Shown piece after piece: positions 44,081 through 52,486 of a stretch of 59,098 bases of DNA. Under the pieces are notes generated by a model. The model was not told where the DNA came from, made no database searches, and worked only from the letters and a program-made list of their open reading frames with translations. How positions within the stretch are numbered: position 1 is the stretch's first letter; the number at the start of each line of letters is the position of its first letter. Source of the DNA: an uncultured Chloroflexota bacterium (lineage in GTDB: Bacteria > Chloroflexota > Dehalococcoidia > Lucifugimonadales > UBA1127); NCBI GenBank assembly GCA_913045315.1, contig CAJWQJ010000014.1, positions 1-59,098 of the forward strand, read 5' to 3'. The position numbers and the translations under genes were made by a program.

Positions 44081-44559
44081 AAGCCTAAACGATTCCGTAC
44101 TTGCCACAAGAGCATTGATGCATCACCTCTTGGATGAGGTTGAAGTCCATTCTGAATCAAAATGTTTCGTAACTCGTCCAGAGATTTCAGAGTCAATGTA
44201 CTACCATCTTCTATAGTAATAAGTGGAAATTGTGAATGAAACCAACGTCCTCGTTTAACCGGAGATGGTTTAGAAATCAGATTTAAATTGCTGCTATCAG
44301 TTTCAACAGGAGAATTAATCTCCGAAACCACCACTGATTCAGTTTTTGCCAGCAAAGTTTCTTCAGAATATTTTTTAGATGTTGAAATATTTGATTCTTG
44401 AACACTATCTGCAGTGAAATCAGAATTAAATTCTACTCCAAATTGTGCTTGTCTCATTCTTATGATTTGTGCCGCAATATTTAAATAATCAGGTGTCTCA
44501 GGAGCATCTAGTGAAACATCCCCAAAGGAAATTTGTATTCTATTTAAATTATTATTCAT
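44050..44559 (-). CDS. Hypothetical protein, unknown family
   Basis: This 169-residue protein has an N-terminal ISFGDVSLDAPETPDYLNIA, a Ser/Thr/Glu-rich low-complexity middle (about 55-105) and a conserved-looking C-terminal part with GRWFHSQFPLITIEDGSTL and DASMLLWQVRNRLGFHVEAV. I do not recognise it. The frame is intact and codon use looks normal. The start ATG 44559 lacks a clear Shine-Dalgarno. Its 3' end runs into the end of uvrC on the opposite strand. GTCACA-type repeats lie just upstream. Confidence 0.6.
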   Translation of the reverse strand: MNNNLNRIQISFGDVSLDAPETPDYLNIAAQIIRMRQAQFGVEFNSDFTADSVQESNISTSKKYSEETLLAKTESVVVSEINSPVETDSSNLNLISKPSPVKRGRWFHSQFPLITIEDGSTLTLKSLDELRNILIQNGLQPHPRGDASMLLWQVRNRLGFHVEAVSDSD

Positions 44560-44562
44560 ATG

Positions 44563-44640
44563 CTCACATTAACGTCACATATGTACAATGTCAAGGTGGA
44601 TTACATAGGCAAGATAAGTGTCACAAAATATTATGTCACA
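44563..44640. repeat. Cluster of GTCACA repeats upstream of an unknown gene
   Basis: GTCACA occurs at 44574-44579, 44620-44625 and 44635-44640, with CTCACA at 44563-44568 and GTCA at 44590-44593. The spacing is mostly 15-16 bp or a multiple of it. On the minus strand these are TGTGAC half-sites, as bound by CRP/FNR-type regulators. A TTGACA...TAATGT promoter-like pair (17-bp spacer) overlaps the left half on that strand. Confidence 0.4.
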
Positions 44641-44654
44641 TTATTCATACGGTA

Positions 44655-45896
44655 TTATTTAATTACTTCATTATCAACATCTTTAGGTTTCACACTCAAT
44701 ATTAAAGGAATAGCCATAGCCATCATAAAAATTCCTATTATATATGCTGGCCTATATGTTTCAAATACATCAAACATTAATCCTCCTACGACTGGGCCAA
44801 GCATTCCTCCAATAATTCCAAACGTGTGAAGTATCCCTGATATGGATGCAAATTTTCTTGTACCGAACAACGTGCTGACAAATGTTGCAATTAGTATTGT
44901 AGAACCTCCATGACACAATCCGTAGAGAATAGCAAATGGAATTGCTTGCCAGTAATTTTGAGCAAGGGAAAGTATAAGTATTCCACACGTACACAAAAAA
45001 TATAGTAATGCTAAAACATTTTTAGGATGGTACTTATCGCCAATTATACTTAAGACAATTCGCATACATCCTGCAGCCATCATGACTACCGTGACCATTG
45101 AAGCCGCCTGAGTCCTAGGTATAGATAAGCTTTCCAAATACGGAACTAAGTTAACTGTGAGCGCCATGCTAGAACAAAAACTGAATGATGCTTGAGCAAG
45201 TCCTATTGTCCAAAACATTCTGCTCCGAATAGCATCGCGAACCCCGTAAGACTCTTCCGGATCATGATTTGGTGTGGGTTTTCTCGACTCGTTTCCTTGA
45301 GCATTATCAGCAACACTACTACTTTCTTCTGGAGCGTTACGAATAAATGATGCTAATGGAATACCTACAAACCATACCAGCAAACCACAAACTGTTGTTG
45401 TCCATCTCCAACCTGAACGTTCGACTAGTATGGCGATTACAGGTACTATAAGTGAACCAATTGCCCCTCCAGTCCACATTAAACTCATAGCTCTTACTCT
45501 ATTAGTGGTAAACCATTTAACCACTGTTGCATTTAAGGGTTGAGCATACCCTACACTTGGACCTATTGAGAGGAATAAAAATGCAACGTAAAATTGCCAT
45601 AGATTTTGTATTTGACCTAATAATAAAAATCCTAGTCCTAATATGAAAACACCACTAAAAACCATCTTTCTCGCACCAAATCTATCTACGAGAAACCCTA
45701 CAACAGGTGAAAGAATTCCAGTTTCAAACTGACGTAAGGAAAATGCCAGAGCAGTCACAGCTGCACCCCAAATCATTTCATTACGTATCGGATTAAACAG
45801 TACTCCAAGACCCAGCACATATGTACCTGCCGTTATAATATGAATTCCCCAAGCAGCAGCTACAACAACCCAACCATAATAAATATTCTTTGGCAT
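44655..45896 (-). CDS. MFS transporter, OFA/monocarboxylate-like
   Basis: This 413-residue, 12-helix carrier opens with NIYYGWVVVAAAWGIHIIT and has FETGILSPVVGFLVDRFGARK between helices 2 and 3. It is the third such paralogue in the window, but its central loop is longer and hydrophilic (ESRKPTPNHDPEESYG). I chose ATG 45896, with GGAG nine bases upstream; a TTG at 45917 lies before that site. The upstream region has a perfect palindrome (45932-45943). The likely substrate is an organic anion. Confidence 0.88.
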   Translation of the reverse strand: MPKNIYYGWVVVAAAWGIHIITAGTYVLGLGVLFNPIRNEMIWGAAVTALAFSLRQFETGILSPVVGFLVDRFGARKMVFSGVFILGLGFLLLGQIQNLWQFYVAFLFLSIGPSVGYAQPLNATVVKWFTTNRVRAMSLMWTGGAIGSLIVPVIAILVERSGWRWTTTVCGLLVWFVGIPLASFIRNAPEESSSVADNAQGNESRKPTPNHDPEESYGVRDAIRSRMFWTIGLAQASFSFCSSMALTVNLVPYLESLSIPRTQAASMVTVVMMAAGCMRIVLSIIGDKYHPKNVLALLYFLCTCGILILSLAQNYWQAIPFAILYGLCHGGSTILIATFVSTLFGTRKFASISGILHTFGIIGGMLGPVVGGLMFDVFETYRPAYIIGIFMMAMAIPLILSVKPKDVDNEVIK

Positions 45897-45931
45897 ACTA
45901 TTTATCTCCAAATTCAACGTAACTATGTATG

Positions 45932-45943
45932 ATAACTAGTTAT
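45932..45943. promoter_or_regulatory. 12-bp perfect palindrome, possible operator
   Basis: ATAACTAGTTAT lies in the divergent gap between the MFS gene and the collagen-like gene, 36 bases before the MFS start. Its size and symmetry fit a dimeric regulator site, although a 12-bp AT-rich palindrome can arise by chance. Confidence 0.35.
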
Positions 45944-46050
45944 TAGACAATAGAATTTCCAATTTCATAAAAAAATTTGCTTTTCTTAGTGCAAATTACG
46001 ACAATCCTACTAATAAACATAAGCTATTGAGCATGTATCAAGGAAAATCA

Positions 46051-46866
46051 GTGAACATAATTTACAAAATCTTTATAACTGTTCTTGTGAGTTCATTTCT
46101 TTCACTTATGATTGCATGTAGCGGAGGACCACAAGGTATAGAAGGCCCAGAAGGCCCGCAAGGCATTTCAGGCCCTCAGGGTGAACAAGGAATCCAAGGT
46201 CCGCCTCCATCTGAAGAACGTCTAAATGCATTAATCAATCAAGCTATCACTACCAGACTTTCTGAATTAAAAGGTGAACAAGGTGAACGAGGGCCTGAAG
46301 GATCAAGAGGAGCTAAAGGTATTCAGGGAGCAAAAGGAGAACGTGGTTCTGAAGGCGAACAAGGTGAACAGGGAATCCAAGGCGAACAAGGTGATATAGG
46401 GAAAAAAGGAGAAATAGGCAAATCTGCCATGACAGTTGCGGTAACAAAAAATCCTGACAGCACTGTCCACTTTCTTAACAATTCATGTTGTGCAGGAGTA
46501 TATACCCCAAGATGGAAACGTTGGGAATCTTGGCAATCTATACAATCAGTTTCGATTACTACATCTGGTTCGGGGTGGGTCCAACTATTTGCCACAGGTG
46601 ATCTAGAACAAACTACAACTGTAGAAACAGGTCTTGCAGAAGTAGCAATAGGTATTTCTAGTAATCCAAATGGTCCTCCTTCTAATGCATACACCTATTG
46701 GGGAGCACAAAGTAACTACAGTGTCATTGACAGTTACTCAATCCATGAAAGTTCATGTGTTAAAGAAGGTAAAACTCATACTTTCTGGTTGATAGGTGCA
46801 GGAGAGCAAATAATTGTAACAGCAGGCACATTAACGGCTTTGTACACTCCTGCAAAATGTAATTAA
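46051..46866 (+). CDS. Collagen-like lipoprotein
   Basis: This 271-residue protein begins with a lipoprotein signal (VLVSSFLSLMIACSGG; lipobox Cys about 24). Nine Gly-X-Y triplets follow (GPQGIEGPEGPQGIS...), then a 22-residue linker predicted helical (EERLNALINQAITTRLSEL), then 17 more triplets rich in GEQ, GER and GAK, and a globular C-terminal domain of about 150 residues with several Cys (NNSCCAG; SSCVKEGK; PAKCN). This is the plan of bacterial collagen-like surface stalks with a trimerising or adhesive head. The GTG start at 46051, with AAGGAAAA upstream, gives a proper signal peptide. The head domain is not one I recognise. Confidence 0.85.
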   Translation: MNIIYKIFITVLVSSFLSLMIACSGGPQGIEGPEGPQGISGPQGEQGIQGPPPSEERLNALINQAITTRLSELKGEQGERGPEGSRGAKGIQGAKGERGSEGEQGEQGIQGEQGDIGKKGEIGKSAMTVAVTKNPDSTVHFLNNSCCAGVYTPRWKRWESWQSIQSVSITTSGSGWVQLFATGDLEQTTTVETGLAEVAIGISSNPNGPPSNAYTYWGAQSNYSVIDSYSIHESSCVKEGKTHTFWLIGAGEQIIVTAGTLTALYTPAKCN

Positions 46867-46908
46867 TGGTTTGCTGGAATTCATTCAATTTAGATTAGGA
46901 GAAATTTT

Positions 46909-47841
46909 ATGGCATTAGATCCACAGGCAAGGGAATATCTTGATCAGATGGCAACTATTACCGCAGTATCAGATTTGTCTACTCTGACTCCTGAAGAAGC
47001 ACGTGAAAATTCCAGAGCAAGATTAAAAATTAGACCTCCTGGACCTAATGTGGGGAATGTAGAAGATAGAAATATTGAAGCAGATGATCAAATAATTCCC
47101 ACAAGAATCTACACTCCCTCAGGAGAAGGTAAATTTCCTATACTTGTATGGTTCCATGGTGGAGGCTGGGTTGCGGGTGATCTTGATACCACAGATTCCA
47201 CAGCTAGATACTTATGCAAACAAGCAAATTGCATAGTAGTTTCTGTTGACTATCAAAGACCCCCGGAAGAAAAATTCCCAAGAGCTGCAGAAGATTGTTA
47301 CAGTGTAACAAAATGGCTTTCCCAAAATGCAGAAAATATCAATGGATTATCTAAAATGATAGCAATTGGTGGTGAGAGTGCCGGAGGAAACTTGGCAGCA
47401 GCAGTTTCTTTAATGTGTAGAGATAGAGGGGGGCCGGAAATTGTATTCCAACTTCTTGTTTATCCAGTAATAGATAGGAACTTTGAAACACCTTCATATA
47501 TAAACTGTGCTGATGGTTTCGGACTCTCGCGTGTAATGATGCAATGGTATTGGAATCATTATCTGAGAAATGACACCGATGCTAATAATCCATATGCAGC
47601 ACCAATTAAAGCAACAACATTAGAAAATTTACCTCCAGGACTAATCATAACTGCAGAATATGACCCTTTATGCGATGAAGGCGAAGAATATGCAAAAAAA
47701 TTATCTGAAGCATCTGTTTCAGTTGAGTATACCTGTTATAAAGGAATGATACACGGTTTCTTTAGTAACGTTTCAATGATGGACCAAGCAGTTGTTGCAG
47801 TAGATGAAGCAAGTAATGCTTTAAAAAATGCTTTTAACTAA
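46909..47841 (+). CDS. Alpha/beta hydrolase, hormone-sensitive lipase family
   Basis: This 310-residue esterase of the HSL family carries WFHGGGWVAGD (oxyanion HGGG, about 80-90), the nucleophile GGESAGGNLAAAV (Ser about 155), Asp in EYDPLCDEGEEYA (about 252) and His in GMIHGFFSN (about 284). It hydrolyses short acyl esters. The ribosome-binding site is TTAGGAG. It is followed by a crotonase on the same strand. Confidence 0.92.
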   Translation: MALDPQAREYLDQMATITAVSDLSTLTPEEARENSRARLKIRPPGPNVGNVEDRNIEADDQIIPTRIYTPSGEGKFPILVWFHGGGWVAGDLDTTDSTARYLCKQANCIVVSVDYQRPPEEKFPRAAEDCYSVTKWLSQNAENINGLSKMIAIGGESAGGNLAAAVSLMCRDRGGPEIVFQLLVYPVIDRNFETPSYINCADGFGLSRVMMQWYWNHYLRNDTDANNPYAAPIKATTLENLPPGLIITAEYDPLCDEGEEYAKKLSEASVSVEYTCYKGMIHGFFSNVSMMDQAVVAVDEASNALKNAFN

Positions 47842-47873
47842 CTATTGAATCAAAAAATATAGGAGGGAATTCT

Positions 47874-48719
47874 ATGTCCTACGTTAACTACGAAAAGAAC
47901 CAAAAAGATAATTATGCATTATTCACCTTAAATAGACCCAATAGATTAAATGCATTGGGAGCAGATTTATTAGAAGAACTTAACGACCACCTTCTTGATT
48001 TTAACAATGATCCAGAGATGCGAGTTGGTATTGTTACCGGAGCTGGAAGAGCATTCTCAGCTGGAGCAGATCTAAAGGAAAGTGCTGACAGAAACGCTAA
48101 AACATTAGAAATCGAAAATCAATATTCTTCAGGAAAAATAACATCTGAAGAACGATTGCGTCAGCTAGAGTCACTCGGAGTATCATCTAATTCCCGTTCT
48201 CGAAATATGTTCCCCTATTCTTCAAGCCCAAAACCATTCATTGCAGCAGTAAATGGCCTTGCAATAGGTGGAGGATGCGAGCAAGCTATGGATTGCGATA
48301 TTCGAATTGCTTCTACAGAAGCCTATTTCGGTTTATTTGAGGTAAAACGAGGAATTCTTGCTGCTTATGGGATTCATCACGCAGGTCGCGTATTGCCCCC
48401 AGGTGAAGCTATGTACTTATTACTTTGTGGAGACAAACTTACTGCTGAAAGGGCTCATCAAGTTGGATTTGTCCAAGAGATAGTCCAACCAGATAAGTTA
48501 TTAGAAAGATCTATAGAAGTTGCTAAGATGATTACGGAAAATGCACCCTTAGCAATCCAATCTACAAAAGCCATGACCCAATTCTGGAAAAATAATTCCA
48601 TGGAAGAATCTAGAAGAATAGGTTCTTGGGTTTCGAAATTCAATTCATCATCTGAAGATTCCAAAGAAGGAGTTCGAGCATTTGTAGAAAAACGTGCGCC
48701 AGAATGGAAAGGAAGATAA
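47874..48719 (+). CDS. Enoyl-CoA hydratase/isomerase family protein
   Basis: This 281-residue crotonase-fold enzyme has FTLNRPNRLNALGADLLEEL (about 18-37), GRAFSAGADLKESADR (about 60-75), AVNGLAIGGGCEQAMDCDIRIA (about 123-144) and FGLFEVKRGILAAYGIHHAG. The usual Glu of hydratases is not clear in the second catalytic position, so the reaction may be hydration, isomerisation or thioester hydrolysis. AGGAGGG lies before ATG 47874. It is 32 bp after the HSL-type hydrolase, possibly one catabolic unit. Confidence 0.9.
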   Translation: MSYVNYEKNQKDNYALFTLNRPNRLNALGADLLEELNDHLLDFNNDPEMRVGIVTGAGRAFSAGADLKESADRNAKTLEIENQYSSGKITSEERLRQLESLGVSSNSRSRNMFPYSSSPKPFIAAVNGLAIGGGCEQAMDCDIRIASTEAYFGLFEVKRGILAAYGIHHAGRVLPPGEAMYLLLCGDKLTAERAHQVGFVQEIVQPDKLLERSIEVAKMITENAPLAIQSTKAMTQFWKNNSMEESRRIGSWVSKFNSSSEDSKEGVRAFVEKRAPEWKGR

Positions 48720-48807
48720 TATACCCGAGTCGTTAACTAGAACCATACAATCCATATATTTTTTGTGAATATCAATTGATATGATGCTTATAAGCTCTAA
48801 TCGACTG

Positions 48808-49812
48808 TTAAATTTTAATAATTACTTTTCCAAGATTATTTCCACTTAAAACATCTATAAGCCCTTGTGGTGCATTTTCAAGACCATGAATAACATGTTC
48901 TTCATATTGAATTAATCCCTCTTTAATCCATTTAGCCATTCTTGTAATCCCCTCAGGATATCTAGAATTCCATTTGCTAACCACAAAACCCTCAATTCTA
49001 ATATTCCTATATATCAATGTGCTAAGAAACCTAGGTGCTAATTCTGGTTCAGATAAGTTATATAGGGATATTTGGCCACAAACCGCTACTCTTCCTCCAA
49101 CATTCAATTGAGAAATAACCATATCACTGATAATTCCTCCAACATTGTCAAAATACACATCTATCCCTTCAGGACATTCATCTCGTAGTGTTTTATCAAC
49201 ATCTTGAGTTTTATAGTTGATTACTGCATCAAAATTAAGAGTTTCAAGAAGATATGTTTTCTTCTGTAATGAACCAGATATTCCAACAACTTTACATCCC
49301 ATAATTTTAGCAATCTGACCAACTAAAGAACCTACTGCTCCAGCTGCAGCACTCACAACAACAACATCTCCAGGTACAGGTAAACAAACTTCTAAAAAAC
49401 CGAAATAAGCTGTCATTCCAGGCATTCCTAAAACTCCAAGTGAAGAGGGTATTGGGGCTAAATTTGGATCAATCTTGCGAATCCCTATACCATCACTTTT
49501 TGCAAATTTCTGCCATCCTAAACGACCTTCAACCATTTGACCTGATTTGAAATTAGGATTTCGTGAAACTAATACTTCACCCACTGCTCCACCAGGAATA
49601 ACGCTTCCAATCTCCAAAACTGTACCTCTTAAAGGATTTTCAGCTAAAAGCCCACGTTGATAAGGATCGGCAGAAAGGTATTGAATTTTTATTAGAATTT
49701 CACCCTCTTCAATGTCATCCAAGTAATGATTAACAAGTTCAAAATCATCAACCGAAGGCATACCATTTGGTCTTTTTTTTAATAACACTCTTTGATTCAT
49801 TTCACTCTGCAT
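48808..49812 (-). CDS. NADP-dependent MDR oxidoreductase (prostaglandin/curcumin reductase-like)
   Basis: This protein of about 334 residues matches leukotriene B4 12-hydroxydehydrogenase/YncB-type medium-chain reductases: VLLKKRPNGMPSVDDFEL, LSADPYQRGLLAENPL, GMPGMTAYFGFLEVCLPVPGDVVVVSAAAGAVGSLVGQIAK (about 125-165; nucleotide loop AAAGAVG) and DVYFDNVGG. It reduces enone double bonds with NADPH. Several starts are close; ATG 49812 follows GGAGAGG and is preferred, with 49824 and 49800 as alternatives. Confidence 0.9.
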   Translation of the reverse strand: MQSEMNQRVLLKKRPNGMPSVDDFELVNHYLDDIEEGEILIKIQYLSADPYQRGLLAENPLRGTVLEIGSVIPGGAVGEVLVSRNPNFKSGQMVEGRLGWQKFAKSDGIGIRKIDPNLAPIPSSLGVLGMPGMTAYFGFLEVCLPVPGDVVVVSAAAGAVGSLVGQIAKIMGCKVVGISGSLQKKTYLLETLNFDAVINYKTQDVDKTLRDECPEGIDVYFDNVGGIISDMVISQLNVGGRVAVCGQISLYNLSEPELAPRFLSTLIYRNIRIEGFVVSKWNSRYPEGITRMAKWIKEGLIQYEEHVIHGLENAPQGLIDVLSGNNLGKVIIKI

Positions 49813-49906
49813 TTGCCTCTCCATTGAAATCTAGTTAAAGAATTGCATTCTTAAAAAGAAAAAGCATAATTATTAGGTATAACAATTGATACACTTAGTA
49901 AATACA

Positions 49907-50803
49907 ATGTCTGCAATTATAGTAAACAATCTAACTAAATACTATGGGAACCTACTTGCATTAGATTCTCTTAATCTTTCTGTAAATGAAGGTCAAATAT
50001 TTGCTTTTATTGGACCTAATGGAGCCGGAAAAACAACAACAATCCGTTTACTTTTAAATTTAATTAAACCAACTGAAGGAGAAATTCGCCTCCTAGGACT
50101 AAATTTCAAAACAAACGAAGTTTTAATAAAACAAAAAATAGGATTTCTTCCAGGAGAATTATCTCTTTATAACAATCTGAAAGGGAGTGAATTTCTTACA
50201 TACTTTGAAAATCTTCGTAAGTATTCAGATAAAAAATACATAAGGAACCTTTCTGATCGTTTAGATATCGACCTATCAAGGAAAATTGGTGAGCTATCAA
50301 AAGGAAACAAGCAAAAAATAGGGATAATTCAATCTCTTATGCATAGACCAGAACTAATGATTTTAGACGAACCAACTAGTGGACTTGATCCATTAGTGCA
50401 GCAGGAATTTCATCAAATTCTCTTTGAAAATAAACAGGAGGGTAAAACTATATTCTTATCTTCACATGTACTTACCGAAGTCGAAAAAGTTGCTGATCGA
50501 GTAGGATTTATTCGAGACGGAAAACTTGTTATTGAAAATGATATGGAAAATCTGAAAGAGAGTTCTCAAAAGTATGTGGAAATTAAATTCTCAGAGCATA
50601 TCGAACGAGATGAACTGATGAAAATTCCAAATATTACTGATGTCATAATAAATGACGAAACAATCCAATGCATTATAAAAGGACCTATTGACCCATTTAT
50701 AAAAATAATAGCCCACTATGCAATTACTGATTTATCTATTAGAGATCAAGATTTAGAAGAAATTTTTATAGATTATTACTTAAACAACAAAGGTTCATCA
50801 TGA
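49907..50803 (+). CDS. ABC transporter ATP-binding protein
   Basis: This roughly 298-residue ATPase has Walker A AFIGPNGAGKTTTIRLLL (about 34-51), signature ELSKGNKQKIGIIQSLMH (about 128), Walker B LMILDEPTSGLDPLVQQ and HVLTEVEKVADRVGFI. The C-terminal extension of about 80 residues is that of ABC-2 exporter ATPases. I took ATG 49907; TTG 49886 is the alternative, with AGG upstream. Its stop overlaps the permease start by 4 bp (ATGA), so the two are coupled. Confidence 0.92.
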   Translation: MSAIIVNNLTKYYGNLLALDSLNLSVNEGQIFAFIGPNGAGKTTTIRLLLNLIKPTEGEIRLLGLNFKTNEVLIKQKIGFLPGELSLYNNLKGSEFLTYFENLRKYSDKKYIRNLSDRLDIDLSRKIGELSKGNKQKIGIIQSLMHRPELMILDEPTSGLDPLVQQEFHQILFENKQEGKTIFLSSHVLTEVEKVADRVGFIRDGKLVIENDMENLKESSQKYVEIKFSEHIERDELMKIPNITDVIINDETIQCIIKGPIDPFIKIIAHYAITDLSIRDQDLEEIFIDYYLNNKGSS

Positions 50804-51603
50804 TGAAAAACATTTTTCTGAAAACTTTCCGTGACCAAAGAATATCCCTCTTCTGGTGGTCATTTGGAATGTTAATAACTGGACTTATATTAGCATTGTA
50901 CTTCCCAAGTGTAGAGGAAACCGGGCAAGCTTTTGATGAAATGATTGCTAATTTACCTAAGGCATTAACGGCTTCTTTCGGTGCTGCAGGAATTACTTCA
51001 CTGTCTACCTACGAAGGATTTTTGCAAATTGAATTTTTCGGCTTGTTTGGACCAGCTCTTGTCATTATTTTTGCAATACTTAGAGGAAATGATGTCGTAT
51101 CAAATGAAGAGAAAAAAGGAACACTGGAATTACTTCTTTCTTTACCAATAGATAGAAGCAGCTTAATCATTCAGAAATTTTTATGTATCCTTTTAAGTCA
51201 TGCTGTTTTTGGCTTAATACTATGGGGAACCATGGGAATTGGTGCTCAAATAATAGATATAAATATCAATACTCTATACCTTGCATATCAGTTATTTCAT
51301 CTTATGTTACTTGGTTTGGTTTTCTCCACTGGAACAATAATGTTAAGCGTTACACCTTATAGAAAACTCTCGGGTGCAGGAATTGTTGGGGGATTGGCAG
51401 TAATCACTCATCTTGGTAATGCATTTCTAGGACTTTCAGAATCATTAGAATGGGGTAGGATGTTTTCACCATTTTACTATTATTCCAATTCAAATCCACT
51501 AATAAACGGATTTCATTTTATACATATTTCAACATTATTTATTATAACCTTGCTTTTCTTAACAGGTTCAATAATATTATTCAAAAAACTTGAAATACAA
51601 TGA
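50800..51603 (+). CDS. ABC-2 type permease
   Basis: This 267-residue protein has six membrane segments and the ABC-2 hallmark SNEEKKGTLELLLSLPIDRSS (about 103-123) between helices 2 and 3. It pairs with the ATPase that overlaps it. Such pairs export drugs, lipids or polysaccharide precursors. A periplasmic loop with ETGQAFDEMIANLPKALTASFGAAG after helix 1 is typical of the ABC-2 exporter family with quinol-oxidase-like loops. The substrate is not known. Confidence 0.88.
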   Translation: MMKNIFLKTFRDQRISLFWWSFGMLITGLILALYFPSVEETGQAFDEMIANLPKALTASFGAAGITSLSTYEGFLQIEFFGLFGPALVIIFAILRGNDVVSNEEKKGTLELLLSLPIDRSSLIIQKFLCILLSHAVFGLILWGTMGIGAQIIDININTLYLAYQLFHLMLLGLVFSTGTIMLSVTPYRKLSGAGIVGGLAVITHLGNAFLGLSESLEWGRMFSPFYYYSNSNPLINGFHFIHISTLFIITLLFLTGSIILFKKLEIQ

Positions 51604-51616
51604 ATTATCTAATTTA

Positions 51617-52471
51617 ATGACTATTGAATTAAATATAAATTCACCCTACCCATTTTCACTGCAAAATACAGTGCTAAGTCATGGTTGGTTTCAACTTGAA
51701 CCTTGGAAATGGGAATCAAATGAATTAGTTCTATGTCGTTCAGAAAAACTTCCGAATGATTCATTTGTTTTCATAGAAATTAAAGAAGGTTCGAAACAGA
51801 ATTTAAACATAACCATCCATTATAAAAGTTCAGATCCGTCTTCATATAAACAAGATATTATTTCACGAATTACTCGCTGGTTATCCCTTGAATGGAACCC
51901 TACTAACGCTATCAATATTTCACAAAATATTGATAGCGTTATAGCTAATTATCTTATTCAAGGGGGTGGTAGATTCTTACGAGGAACCACATTGTACGAA
52001 GATTTTCTTAAGACAATGTGTACTGTTCATTGCTCCTGGAGCAGAACAAAACAAATGGTAAAATCACTATATCAAGAATTGGGAAATGGGAGTTCCCCTA
52101 CCCCATCTCAAATAATTTCGGCAGGGGAAGATCACCTTTCAAAAAAACTAAAATTAGGCTTCAGATCAAAAGTAATAATTGAAGCTACATCAAAACTATT
52201 GGAAGAAAATATTATCAATATATATGGACAAGAAACTGAAGAAACAACTTATAAAAATTTATTATCCATTAAAGGAATTGGACCGTATACTGCTTCCCAT
52301 GTTATGGTCCTACTTCATGATTTTAGTAGAATCCCTATAGATTCAGAAGTTTCTAATTATATGAAAACCAATTATAGTCTGGCTGTTGATCAAATAGCAG
52401 AATTTTTTAATCCATGGAAACAATACAAGTTCCTTGGATACAAAATAGGACGAATCCTTAACCAAATTTAA
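51617..52471 (+). CDS. HhH-GPD base-excision DNA glycosylase (AlkA-like)
   Basis: This 284-residue protein of the HhH-GPD superfamily has the helix-hairpin-helix LLSIKGIGPYTASHVMVLL (about 214-232) followed by the catalytic Asp in RIPIDSEVSNY. The N-terminal 100 residues have AlkA-like beta-domain features, and GGRFLRGTTLYEDFLKTMCTVHCSW is the family's core helix stretch. It removes damaged (alkylated or oxidised) bases. The start is uncertain (ATG 51617 or TTG 51590); neither has a good ribosome-binding site, and coupling to the permease is likely. A GxK/Cys cluster of MutY/Nth is absent. Confidence 0.8.
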   Translation: MTIELNINSPYPFSLQNTVLSHGWFQLEPWKWESNELVLCRSEKLPNDSFVFIEIKEGSKQNLNITIHYKSSDPSSYKQDIISRITRWLSLEWNPTNAINISQNIDSVIANYLIQGGGRFLRGTTLYEDFLKTMCTVHCSWSRTKQMVKSLYQELGNGSSPTPSQIISAGEDHLSKKLKLGFRSKVIIEATSKLLEENIINIYGQETEETTYKNLLSIKGIGPYTASHVMVLLHDFSRIPIDSEVSNYMKTNYSLAVDQIAEFFNPWKQYKFLGYKIGRILNQI

Positions 52472-52486
52472 ACTGAGGAGAATAAT

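Noticed and set aside
44560-44829. 89-aa plus-strand ORF
   Set aside because: It overlaps the end of an MFS gene and the repeat region, and its product is low-quality; there is no support.
46323-46694. 123-aa antisense ORF in the collagen-like gene
   Set aside because: Gly-X-Y repeats create long open antisense frames; it has no ribosome-binding site or family.
48720-48807. Terminator between the crotonase and MDR genes
   Set aside because: I could not find a convincing stem; only weak complementary pieces are present.
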